DNA from: Halomonas denitrificans
GTDB taxonomy: Bacteria > Pseudomonadota > Gammaproteobacteria > Xanthomonadales > Wenzhouxiangellaceae
NCBI GenBank assembly: GCA_019800895.1
Contig: JAHVKF010000002.1
Coordinates: forward strand, 496,001-560,000
Direction of reading: 5' to 3'
DNA: 64,000 nt
Below the pieces are notes generated by a model. The model worked only from the letters and a program-made list of their open reading frames with translations. It did not search any database and was not told the origin of the DNA. A program made the position numbers and the translations under genes. Below, one piece after another: positions 29,454 to 37,536 of this stretch (within the stretch, counting starts at the first letter, position 1; every line of letters starts with the position of its first letter).

Positions 29454-29481
29454 GACGCATCCTGGGCCCGGGCCGCACCGC

Positions 29482-29967
29482 GTGACGGACGACGACCGCT
29501 GGTTCGAGGTCGACGGCCGCCGCTGGCGCCGCACCGACCCCGCCATCCCGGATTCGCTCGAACAGGAACTGGTCGCCGAGTTGATGGCGGCCCGGCGCGC
29601 GGTCAAGTCGGCGAAGGACCGCAGCGATGAATCCTCGTTGCGCGACGCCCGGGCGCGCGTCCAGGACGCCAAGGTCGCGCTCGGCGAACGGGGCGCTCCA
29701 TGGTGGGAACCGCGCGAGGAGGAGGCGCTGCGCGAACGCCTGTCGGCAGCCATTCGAACCCTGCTTCGGAAGCGCGGCGACGACAAGACCATCTGTCCGT
29801 CGGATGCCGCGCGAATTGCCGGCGGGGAGGAATGGCGCGACTGGATGCGACTGGCGCACGACGTGGCGTGGCGGCTTGCCGACGAGGGGTGGCTCGACGT
29901 GCTCCAGGACGGCGAACGCGTCTCCGCGCCGCCGCCGGGCCCGATTCGCTTGAAACGTCGCGACTGA
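29482..29967 (+). CDS. DUF3253 domain protein
   Basis: A 161-residue protein beginning at a GTG 28 bp after the peptidase stop. The N-terminus (RWFEVDGRRWRRTDPAIPDSL) is a short module often seen before DUF3253, then comes a charged helical linker (AARRAVKSAKDRSDESSLRD). The C-terminal 75 residues are DUF3253, a small winged-helix-like fold: RLSAAIRTLLRKRG, ICPSDAARIAGG and WRDWMRLAHDVAWRLADEG. Function is unknown; nucleic-acid binding is possible. Confidence 0.75.
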   Translation: MTDDDRWFEVDGRRWRRTDPAIPDSLEQELVAELMAARRAVKSAKDRSDESSLRDARARVQDAKVALGERGAPWWEPREEEALRERLSAAIRTLLRKRGDDKTICPSDAARIAGGEEWRDWMRLAHDVAWRLADEGWLDVLQDGERVSAPPPGPIRLKRRD

Positions 29968-29988
29968 ACGGCTGCCCGCCGATTCGCC

Positions 29989-30330
29989 CTAGATCTCGAT
30001 GTGCGTGCCGATGATCTCCTCCGGCGTGCAGATCGAGCCGCGGGCATTGGTCTGGTCGAAATACTCGTACCAGCCGATCGACTCGATGTCCTGTTCGAAC
30101 ATTCGCGCAAGCTTCTCGTCGGGCATGCGAAACACGGACACGAAGACATGATCCGACTTCATCGGCGTGTCTTCGTCGACCGTCGCCATCGCCAGCGTTT
30201 CGATACCCATCTCCTCATGCTTCTCGATCAGCGGCATCATTCGCTCGAAGAATGCCCGGCGGTCGTCCTTCGACAGATCGAGCCAGGCCTGCTTCGGCGT
30301 CCAGTGCTCGACATAGATGTACATGCTCAA
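29989..30330 (-). CDS. small uncharacterised protein (possible DUF6616 family)
   Basis: A 113-residue cytosolic protein starting MSMYIYVEHWTPKQAW and running through a ferredoxin-like alpha/beta pattern: strand, helix (KDDRRAFFERMMPLIEKHEE), strand (IETLAMATVD), strand (HVFVSVFRMPD), helix, then YEYFDQTNARGSICTPEEI. It resembles dimeric alpha-beta barrel proteins and possibly DUF6616. No signal peptide and no catalytic motif can be assigned. It converges on the DUF3253 gene with a 21-bp gap. Confidence 0.7.
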   Translation of the reverse strand: MSMYIYVEHWTPKQAWLDLSKDDRRAFFERMMPLIEKHEEMGIETLAMATVDEDTPMKSDHVFVSVFRMPDEKLARMFEQDIESIGWYEYFDQTNARGSICTPEEIIGTHIEI

Positions 30331-30405
30331 AACTCAAGGTTGAAAGAAAATCGGTTCGTCAGGTCTCGCCATGATGGCCGGACGCTGCAGATCGTCGATT
30401 CTCGA

Positions 30406-32730
30406 TCAGCACTTGATGTCGATGATCGCCTCGGCGAAACCGCCCCGGCCGTCGCTGATCCGGTAGCGGACCTGCAGCGGTGCGCCGCTCCAGTTGGTCG
30501 GCTCGAACCGCACCCGGTTGTCCTCGGTCACGGTGAAGGTGCCGACGTCCGCACCCGGCAGGTCCAGCAGCTCGACGATGCTCAGCGGATCCCCGTCCGG
30601 GTCGCTGTCGTTGGCCAGCACGTCGATGACCACGACGCTGTTGCGGTCGGTGAGGACGAAATCATCGCTGGCGACCGGCGGCGTGTTCGGCGTCGCGGGC
30701 GTGACCGTGACCGAGACTTCACCCGTGACTTCGGCGCCGCCGGCGTCGCGCACCGTGTAGGTGAACGAATCGGTGCCCGTAAAGCCGGCATCGGACGCGT
30801 AGCGAACGCTGTCGCCGACGATGCTGGTGGTGCCGCCGCTGGCCGATGACACGGAGACCAGTTCGAGTTCATCGCCGTTCGGGTCCGAATCGTTGGCCAG
30901 CACGTCGATCAGCACCGGCACGCCGGACACGGTCTCGGCGCTGTCGGACTGCGCAACCGGCGCATCGTTGGCGACGCTGACGGTGACCGTGGCGGTCGCC
31001 GTATCGGTGCCGTCGCTCACCGTGTAGGTGAAGCTGTCTTCGCCCTGGAAGCCTTCCGCCGGCGTGTAGGTCAGGAACTCGCCGCTGTTGACCACCGAGC
31101 CGGAGGCGGGCTGGGTGACGCTGGTGATGCTCAGCGCATCGCCGTCGGGATCGTCGTCGTTGGCCAGCACGTCGATGAACACGCCTTCGCCGTTGCGGGC
31201 GGCCACGGCAACGTCGTTCTCGGCGACCGGTGCCCGGTTCAGGAACTCGCGATCGCCGAGGCTCACTGTGGTGCTGGTGCGCTCGAAGCGGTACACATCG
31301 ACGGTGCGCTTGTGCTGCGCCGGGTTGCGCAGCGCGCGGAGAACCCAGGCCGGCACCTCCTGCACTTCTTGCTCACGGACCACGACGGCTTCGGCGATCT
31401 CCACCGGCTCCGGATCGACGACGACCGTTTCTTCGGTCTCGACGACCCGAACGAAGCGGACGTCCACGCGGCGATTCATCTCTCGGTTGTCTTCGGATGT
31501 GTTCGGCACGAGCGGCTCGGTCTCGCCGCGCCCGTCGATCACGATCGCTTCGGGGTCGACGCCGAGCGCGACCAGTTCACGCTTGACCGCTTCCGCGCGC
31601 CGCATCGACAGGCCCATGTTGTAGGCCGCGGGCCCGAGGTCGCAGGTATGGCCGACGACGCTGACGCGGCCGAGAATCGGGCCGCTGGTGATCAGGTCGG
31701 CGACGCTCTGCAGGCGTGCGCGCGAATCCTCGCGCACGTCGTCGCTGTCGAGCGGGAAGAATGCATCGGCTTCCATGTCGACGTTGCTGCGGACCACGCG
31801 GGTGGTGGTCTCGGGCGGTGCATTCCGCACAGGCGCTTCGACCGTCGCCGCAGCGGCCACGGCGCCCGCGCCGGCAGGCGTTCTCGGCCGGTAGCTTCGT
31901 CCGAACGCATAGCGCCAGATCAGTGTGGCCCGGGTGTCCGAGTCGTCGATCTCGAAATCGCCGGACTTCTCGTAGTGCTCGACCGACAGGGCGAGGCTGT
32001 GGCCGGTGCCAGTGAAGAACTTCTCGGCCGTGCCGGACAGCGTGACCTGGTCCGAATCGAAGTCGCCCCATTCGTAGTCCAGGCCGCCCTGCAGGCGGAG
32101 ATTCGGCGCATCGAAGAAGCGGCCCACGCGCGCACCGACGCCGTAGTCGTAGGCCTGCTCGAAGGTCTCGGTCAGCACGTTGGTGGTCTGCAGCTGGCGG
32201 AACGGCCGGCCGTCCGGATCGGTGCCGGTCACGAACTCCTCGAACAGCTGGCTGAAGTCGTCGACCCGGCGCTCGTCCGTCAACCCGAACGAGAACTGGG
32301 TCGACCAGAAGACGTTCTCCTTCTCGTGGCCCACGCCCAGGCTGAGCTTGCGGTCGTCCCAGCGGTTCTGGTCGGCGGCCACGTACAGCTTCCAGACGCC
32401 GGGCAGGTCGTCCTGCATCGCCGGGTCGCCGTCGCCGGGCAGCCAGTGGTAGTTGAGTTTCAGGCCACCGGCCTTGTCCTGGAACCACCCTTCGGCCAGC
32501 CACGCGTCGCGCTCGCCCATGGCCAGCACGCCGAGCAGCTCGGCCACCACGTCGCCTTCATCGGACATCCCGAGACCGAGCCGCCAGTCGTCGCCGGTGT
32601 AGTCGACGCGAGCGCTGCCGTCGCTGCCGGACACGTTGACCGACTGCTGGGCATGGGCCACACCGCTCGGGGCGGCAAACGAAACCACGATCGCACCGAC
32701 CAGCGCGAAGAGAAGCGGATGACGACGCAT
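30406..32730 (-). CDS. OmpA-family outer-membrane protein with three Ig/cadherin-like repeats
   Basis: A 774-residue protein. Residues 1-27 are a signal peptide; about 28-275 form a beta-barrel domain ending in DTRATLIWRYAFGRSY; about 300-430 an OmpA/MotB peptidoglycan-binding domain (FFPLDSDDVREDSRARL, VVGHTCDLG, MRRAEAVKRELVALGV, NREMNRRVDVRFV). Then come three tandem Big_9/cadherin-like repeats (about 490-770), each with NDxDPxGD and a DSFTYTV- or YRISDGRG-type strand. Anchoring by OmpA plus adhesive repeats predicts a protein that ties the outer membrane to the wall and displays or stacks Ig domains. It is unusual for repeats to follow the OmpA domain. Confidence 0.85.
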   Translation of the reverse strand: MRRHPLLFALVGAIVVSFAAPSGVAHAQQSVNVSGSDGSARVDYTGDDWRLGLGMSDEGDVVAELLGVLAMGERDAWLAEGWFQDKAGGLKLNYHWLPGDGDPAMQDDLPGVWKLYVAADQNRWDDRKLSLGVGHEKENVFWSTQFSFGLTDERRVDDFSQLFEEFVTGTDPDGRPFRQLQTTNVLTETFEQAYDYGVGARVGRFFDAPNLRLQGGLDYEWGDFDSDQVTLSGTAEKFFTGTGHSLALSVEHYEKSGDFEIDDSDTRATLIWRYAFGRSYRPRTPAGAGAVAAAATVEAPVRNAPPETTTRVVRSNVDMEADAFFPLDSDDVREDSRARLQSVADLITSGPILGRVSVVGHTCDLGPAAYNMGLSMRRAEAVKRELVALGVDPEAIVIDGRGETEPLVPNTSEDNREMNRRVDVRFVRVVETEETVVVDPEPVEIAEAVVVREQEVQEVPAWVLRALRNPAQHKRTVDVYRFERTSTTVSLGDREFLNRAPVAENDVAVAARNGEGVFIDVLANDDDPDGDALSITSVTQPASGSVVNSGEFLTYTPAEGFQGEDSFTYTVSDGTDTATATVTVSVANDAPVAQSDSAETVSGVPVLIDVLANDSDPNGDELELVSVSSASGGTTSIVGDSVRYASDAGFTGTDSFTYTVRDAGGAEVTGEVSVTVTPATPNTPPVASDDFVLTDRNSVVVIDVLANDSDPDGDPLSIVELLDLPGADVGTFTVTEDNRVRFEPTNWSGAPLQVRYRISDGRGGFAEAIIDIKC

Positions 32731-32882
32731 GAGGAACCCCTTTCATTGAACCCGACTGACGGACCGCTATTGTCGCTCGCCAACCGGTCCACGACAACAG
32801 GCTCCCGAAGCGGCCCGGAATGATGATCGCGTCGACGCTGTGCGGCTAAGCTGGCGACCGATACCGGCGATGCTCCGACTCC

Positions 32883-34175
32883 ATGCCCCTGGCGAGCAAC
32901 CTGACCCTTCCCTGCGGCCTGACCGCCCCCAACCGGATCGCCAAGGCCGCGATGACCGAAGGCCTGGCCGAGGTGGTCGACGGCACCGCCGGCGTCGCCG
33001 GGGAGCGCATCGCGCGCTGCTACCGGACCTGGGCCGAGGGCGGCGCCGGTCTACTGATCACCGGCAACATCATGGTCGATCGCCGCTACCGCGAGCGGCC
33101 GGCAAACGTCGTCGTCGACGGCCCGCAGGACGTACGGCAGCGCGCCGGCCTGGAACGCTTTTCCGACGCAGCGAAGGCCGGCGGCGGCCTGGCCATCGCG
33201 CAGATTTCTCACGCCGGCCGCCAGTCGCCGAAGTCGATCGCGCCCGAACCGGTCGGCCCGTCCGCGGTCCGGGTCAAACTGCCCGGCGGCCTGTTCGCTA
33301 CCCCGCGGGCGCTCGACGACGGCGAGATCCTCGACGTCATCGATCGCTTCGCGACCACCGCGTCCGAACTCTGCCGCGCCGGCTTCGACGGCGTGCAGGT
33401 CCATTCGGCCCACGGCTACCTGCTGTCGGAATTCCTGAACCCGCGCGTCAACCGCCGCGACGACCGCTGGGGCGGCTCGCTGGAGAACCGCGCACGATTG
33501 CTGATCGAGACCGTGCGCGCGGTCCGCGACGCGATCGGCCCGGACAAGGCGCTGTCGATCAAGCTCAACTCCTCCGATTTCCAGAAGGGCGGGTTCTCCT
33601 TCGAGGACTGCCAGCAGGTGGTCGGCCTCCTGCACGGCGAAGGCGTGGACCTGCTGGAGATTTCCGGCGGCAACTACGAACAGCCGAGAATGATGGGCAT
33701 GGACGGCCTCGAGCCGGTGTTCGACGAGGGCGTGCGGGCGTCGACCCGGGCCCGCGAGGCCTACTTCATGGCCTACGCGGAGAAGATCCTGGAAACGGCG
33801 CGTATGCCGATCATGGTGACCGGCGGCTTCCGCACGCGTGCCGCGATGGACGAGGCCCTGGACACCGGCGTGGCGATGATCGGCATGGCCCGGCCGCTCT
33901 GCGCCGACCCGGACGCGCCACGCCGATTGCTGGCCGGCGAGATCGAGGCACTGCCGGCACGCGAGGCCTCGCTGCGATTGGGACCGGGCTGGCTCGGCCC
34001 CCAGTCACCGATCGACACCATCAAGGCCGCGAACGGTTTCGGCGCGATGGCCTTTTACTACCGCAACATCCTGCGTCTCGGCGATGGCGAAGCCACGAAA
34101 CCCCGAATGAACCTGTTCGCCGCCCTCGTCAAGCACCAGCTGCAGGAAACGAAGGACGCGAAACGCTTCGTTTGA
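32883..34175 (+). CDS. Old Yellow Enzyme-family NADH:flavin oxidoreductase
   Basis: A 430-residue FMN-binding TIM barrel. It starts LTLPCGLTAPNRIAKAAMTE, a typical OYE opening; AQISHAGRQ carries the FMN/substrate His, FDGVQVHSAHGYLLSEFL the second signature with HSAHGY, and NRRDDRWGGSLENR the classic OYE motif. The C-terminal GVAMIGMARPLCADP gives the FMN phosphate site. It lacks the FeS/Cys cluster and second domain of 2,4-dienoyl-CoA reductase (which would be about 670 residues). It likely reduces activated C=C bonds; the substrate is unknown. Confidence 0.88.
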   Translation: MPLASNLTLPCGLTAPNRIAKAAMTEGLAEVVDGTAGVAGERIARCYRTWAEGGAGLLITGNIMVDRRYRERPANVVVDGPQDVRQRAGLERFSDAAKAGGGLAIAQISHAGRQSPKSIAPEPVGPSAVRVKLPGGLFATPRALDDGEILDVIDRFATTASELCRAGFDGVQVHSAHGYLLSEFLNPRVNRRDDRWGGSLENRARLLIETVRAVRDAIGPDKALSIKLNSSDFQKGGFSFEDCQQVVGLLHGEGVDLLEISGGNYEQPRMMGMDGLEPVFDEGVRASTRAREAYFMAYAEKILETARMPIMVTGGFRTRAAMDEALDTGVAMIGMARPLCADPDAPRRLLAGEIEALPAREASLRLGPGWLGPQSPIDTIKAANGFGAMAFYYRNILRLGDGEATKPRMNLFAALVKHQLQETKDAKRFV

Positions 34176-34256
34176 GGAAAAAGCGCTCTTCCGTCCGCCT
34201 TGCCAATCGCCGCGCGCGCGCTCAGGATGGAGACTGGACCGAGCGGAAGCGCAACG

Positions 34257-34613
34257 ATGGCCTATATCGATGGATACGTGATTCCGGTACCGACCGCGAA
34301 AAAGGCGGAGTACCTGGAGCTGGCCGAACTTTCGGCCGAAGTCTTCCGGGAGCATGGCGCACTGAGCGTCGTCGAGAACTGGGGCGACGACATTCCGGAC
34401 GGCAAGCACACCTCGTTCCCGATGGCCGTCCAGTGCAAGGACGACGAAACCGTCGTGTTCTCCTGGGTGGTCTGGCCTTCGAAGGCGGCGCGCGACAAGG
34501 GCCTGAAGAGCTCGATGGACGACCCGCGCTTCGCCGACATGGGTCCTGAAGCCATGCCCTTCGACGGCAAGCGAATGATCTTCGGCGGCTTCGAAACCCT
34601 CATCGAACGCTGA
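34257..34613 (+). CDS. DUF1428 domain protein
   Basis: A 118-residue protein matching the DUF1428 family throughout: MAYIDGYVIPVPTAKKAEYL at the start, VVENWGDDIPDGKHTSFPMAV in the middle and DGKRMIFGGFETLIE at the end. The fold is a dimeric alpha-beta barrel; no reaction is known. ATG 34257 is preferred over an upstream in-frame ATG because all family members start here. It lies 80 bp after the OYE gene in the same direction. Confidence 0.85.
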   Translation: MAYIDGYVIPVPTAKKAEYLELAELSAEVFREHGALSVVENWGDDIPDGKHTSFPMAVQCKDDETVVFSWVVWPSKAARDKGLKSSMDDPRFADMGPEAMPFDGKRMIFGGFETLIER

Positions 34614-34658
34614 GCTACGAGCGATGCCGGGCGCCCGCCCGGCCCGGGACGTTCGGCC

Positions 34659-36026
34659 TCAGCGCTGCCCGACCGCCTTCTCGTACAAGCCGGGGAAGCG
34701 GCCCCCGGCGTCGCACTCCCGCTTCAGGGCGTCGTAGGCCTCGCGATCGTGGATGTCCCAGAACGTGGCTTCGTCGTAGGTGCTGCGCGAGTACAGGCTC
34801 TTCCTGCCACCGTGCTTCGCGACCAGGGTCTCGACACGTGCGTTGTAGAAGCCGTCGGGTTCGCGAGAGCGGACCATGTCCCAGAAGCCGAAGTTGACGT
34901 AGGCCGTGTCGGTGCGAAGAGGGAACAGCGAGAAGTCGTCGTTCGGAGCACCGTCGTTCGGCACGTCGCCCTTCGGCACGACGAACGGGCAGATCCAGAC
35001 GGGACGAATGCCGATTTCGGCCTCGAAGTCGGCAAGGAACGCCGCGGCGTTGCCGATCGGGATGTCGACGTCCTGGATCACCGACTCGGTGCGTGGACGA
35101 AGGCGGGAAACGAGCGACAGCGGAAAGCGGTGGCTGGCCCGCATGATCCTCTGGTAGGTCACGCTGTTCAGCCGCTTGCGGCCGAGCAACAGCCGGACCG
35201 GCGCAAGGTGGGCACCCACGTTCCGGCTGCACCAGAACCAGTCCGTATCCCATCGCCACAGGTAGTCGTGGACGGTCAGCAGGTCTTTGCGCCGCGACCG
35301 CAGGCTCTTCCAGTACGGCTTCATCCACGTGTAGTCGCTGGGCGACGCCCCGGCCGGCGGCGCCTCGACGAAGCGCGCGCGGCTCAGCACGAAGTCCCCG
35401 GGGCCGAAATACACCCCCTCGAGATAGTCGCAGGTGGGCGTTGCGCACTCCCGTCCGATCGCTTCGAACAGACGATCGGGGTCGTCGAACTTTTCGTAGT
35501 CCAGCTGCACGAAGGGCCGGACCGGGATCAGGTCGAGCCGGACCCGCGTCGCGTAGCCCAGGCTGCCGTAGGAATTCGGGAAGCCGCGGAACAGCTCGTC
35601 TCGCTGGTCGGGCCCGCAGGTCAGCACCCGGCCGTCGGCGACCAGCACGTCGATCTCGCGCACCGTATGGTGGACCAGGCCGAAACGGAACGCGCTGGAC
35701 TCGATGCCAACGCCCGTGACCGCACCGCCGACCGTGATGCTCTTCAGCTCCGGCACGATCGCCGGCGCGAGTCCGTGCGGCAGCGTGGCGTCGACCAGGT
35801 CGGCGTAGGTCGTCATGCCCTCGACCTCGGCGGTCCGCTCGTCGGGATCGACCGCCAGGACGTGGTTCAGGGACCCCACGTCGAGCGCCGTGAACTCGCC
35901 ATCCTCGCGCGTCCGGAACAGGTTGCTGGTGCGCTTCTTCAGGCGCACCGGGTCGGACGACCCTGCGAGCGCGTCGGCCAGCGCGGCGACGCGCGCCCGA
36001 TGGCGGCTGAGGTCCCGGTCGCTCAA
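34659..36026 (-). CDS. FAD-linked oxidoreductase (DWARF1/TmsA-like), TTG start
   Basis: A 455-residue flavoprotein of the VAO/PCMH superfamily. The N-terminal FAD domain reads SLNHVLAVDPDERTAEVEG, TTYADLVDATLP and KSITVGGAVTGVGIESSAFR, and the C-terminus resembles the DIMINUTO/DWARF1 sterol-reductase group (YLEGVYFGPGDFVL). There is no good ATG; I choose TTG at 36026, which overlaps the stop of the upstream gene as TTGA. Relatives next to methyltransferases in actinobacteria (TmsA/BfaA) reduce a methylene-fatty-acid intermediate to a methyl branch. Translation coupling to a Cfa-like gene makes that role plausible, but unproven. Confidence 0.8.
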   Translation of the reverse strand: MSDRDLSRHRARVAALADALAGSSDPVRLKKRTSNLFRTREDGEFTALDVGSLNHVLAVDPDERTAEVEGMTTYADLVDATLPHGLAPAIVPELKSITVGGAVTGVGIESSAFRFGLVHHTVREIDVLVADGRVLTCGPDQRDELFRGFPNSYGSLGYATRVRLDLIPVRPFVQLDYEKFDDPDRLFEAIGRECATPTCDYLEGVYFGPGDFVLSRARFVEAPPAGASPSDYTWMKPYWKSLRSRRKDLLTVHDYLWRWDTDWFWCSRNVGAHLAPVRLLLGRKRLNSVTYQRIMRASHRFPLSLVSRLRPRTESVIQDVDIPIGNAAAFLADFEAEIGIRPVWICPFVVPKGDVPNDGAPNDDFSLFPLRTDTAYVNFGFWDMVRSREPDGFYNARVETLVAKHGGRKSLYSRSTYDEATFWDIHDREAYDALKRECDAGGRFPGLYEKAVGQR

Positions 36027-37165
36027 CGGACCGGCACGTAGCGGGCGATGTCGCCGTGGCTGAGCACCAGCTGCCAGAGCTGCAGGCCGCGCGCGCGAAA
36101 GGCCCCGGCGCAGCTGTACAGGTAGTAGCGCCACATCCGGTCGAAGCGTTCGTCCAGCCCTTCGCTCACCTTCAGTTCGGGCCACGCGTCGACGTAGTTC
36201 GCCGCCCAGCCCATCAGCGTCCGGTCGTAGTCCGGGCCGAAGTTGTGCCAGTCCTCGAGGACCAGCAGACCTTCCTTGGCGCGGGTCAGCTGGGCCTCGG
36301 ACGGGATCACGCCGCCAGGGAAGATGTACTTGCTGATCCAGCGGTCGGCGGACCGGCGGCTGACGTTGCCGCCGATCGTGTGGACCAGCGCCAGCCCCTC
36401 GGGCTTCATGCAGTGCCGGACCAGGTCGAAGAAGCCCCGGTAGTTCTTCGGCCCGACGTGCTCCATCAGGCCGACGCTCACCACGCGATCGAAGGTCTCG
36501 CCGGCGCGGGCCGCATCGCGGTAGTCCCGTCGGCGGATTTCGACCGGCAGGCCCTCGCAGCGCGCCCGGCCGAACTCGACCTGGCGCCGGCTGATGTTGT
36601 AGCTGACCACCTCGCAACCGCGATCGGCGGCCAGGTAGCGAGCCAGCTCGCCGAAGCCGCCGCCGAGTTCGAGCACGCGCATGCCGGCCTCGAGGTGGAG
36701 CTTGTCGGCGACCAGTCGAAGCTTGGCCCGCTGGGCATCGTCGAGGGAAAGTGCTGCGCTGTCGCGGTCCGGCGCACTGCCGTAGTAGGCGCAGGTGTAC
36801 TGCATCGTCGGGCCGAGCATCGCCTCGTACAGCCGGTTCGACAGGTCGTAGTGCTGCTCGGCGACGCGCCGCGAGCGGCGGCGGCTCTGCAGGTTGCCGA
36901 TCCGGCCGAGCACCACGTGCACCAGCAGCGACGGCGTGCGCAGCGATCGATCGGCGCCGACGGAGATCAGGCGAGCGAAGAAGCCGTCGAGGCGCTCGGC
37001 GTCCCACCAGCCGTCCATGTAGGCCTCGCCGGCGCCGAGCGTGCCTTCGGCCAGCACCCGCTTGAACAGACGGTCGTCGTGGACCCGGAGGTCCCAGGGC
37101 CGGTCGCCGCCGATCTCGATGTCGGCGGCGCGAAGCAGGCGTTCGACGGTCTGGCGTGCGGACAT
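36023..37165 (-). CDS. cfa: cyclopropane-fatty-acid synthase family SAM methyltransferase
   Basis: A 380-residue enzyme, close in length and sequence to E. coli Cfa (382). It keeps LFKRVLAEGTLGAGEAYMDG, MQYTCAYY (C125, equal to C139), EHVGPKNY (E235), HTIGG (H262), NFGPDYD (Y313) and a C-terminal AGAFRARGLQLWQ. The SAM loop is VLELGGGFGE rather than the usual VLDIGCGWG. It transfers a methylene group from SAM to a phospholipid double bond, giving a cyclopropane or, with a reducing partner, a methyl branch. ATG 37165 is chosen; the frame extends upstream without family similarity. Confidence 0.88.
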   Translation of the reverse strand: MSARQTVERLLRAADIEIGGDRPWDLRVHDDRLFKRVLAEGTLGAGEAYMDGWWDAERLDGFFARLISVGADRSLRTPSLLVHVVLGRIGNLQSRRRSRRVAEQHYDLSNRLYEAMLGPTMQYTCAYYGSAPDRDSAALSLDDAQRAKLRLVADKLHLEAGMRVLELGGGFGELARYLAADRGCEVVSYNISRRQVEFGRARCEGLPVEIRRRDYRDAARAGETFDRVVSVGLMEHVGPKNYRGFFDLVRHCMKPEGLALVHTIGGNVSRRSADRWISKYIFPGGVIPSEAQLTRAKEGLLVLEDWHNFGPDYDRTLMGWAANYVDAWPELKVSEGLDERFDRMWRYYLYSCAGAFRARGLQLWQLVLSHGDIARYVPVR

Positions 37166-37536
37166 GACGACGTGGAGGCTCCCGATCGCGACCGGCCGCG
37201 CGACATGCCGGCGTCGCCGGCGGCTCGGTGAGGAGCACAGTAAACGGCCGGTCTCGCCGAGGTCAAGACCGGGTCCGCACTCGAACAAACGAAGAGTTCC
37301 GGCCCCTGCCCGAGCGCGCCGCGGCAGGCGGCTCGAGGATCGGTCCCGTCCGGAACGCGCCCGCTGCCGACCCCGCGTGCGTCCTCGCTGATACGAAATG
37401 CCGGACGGGCCCGCTTACACAGGCGAGTCGAACAGAAAACCGTCGAGCGGGTGCGCCGGCCGGGAACGATCGGCCGGATCGGCCACGAAGATTCCGTGGC
37501 GCACACACCACGACGTCACGACAGCCGAGGAATCCG
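37166..37536. other. divergent intergenic region, no gene seen
   Basis: The 371 bp between the cfa start and the giant Rhs gene hold no supported frame. Short palindromes (GCCGGCGTCGCCGGC near 37208, GGCCGGGAACGATCGGCC near 37465) are visible. Promoters for both directions should lie here, but no strong -35/-10 pair stands out. Confidence 0.5.
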
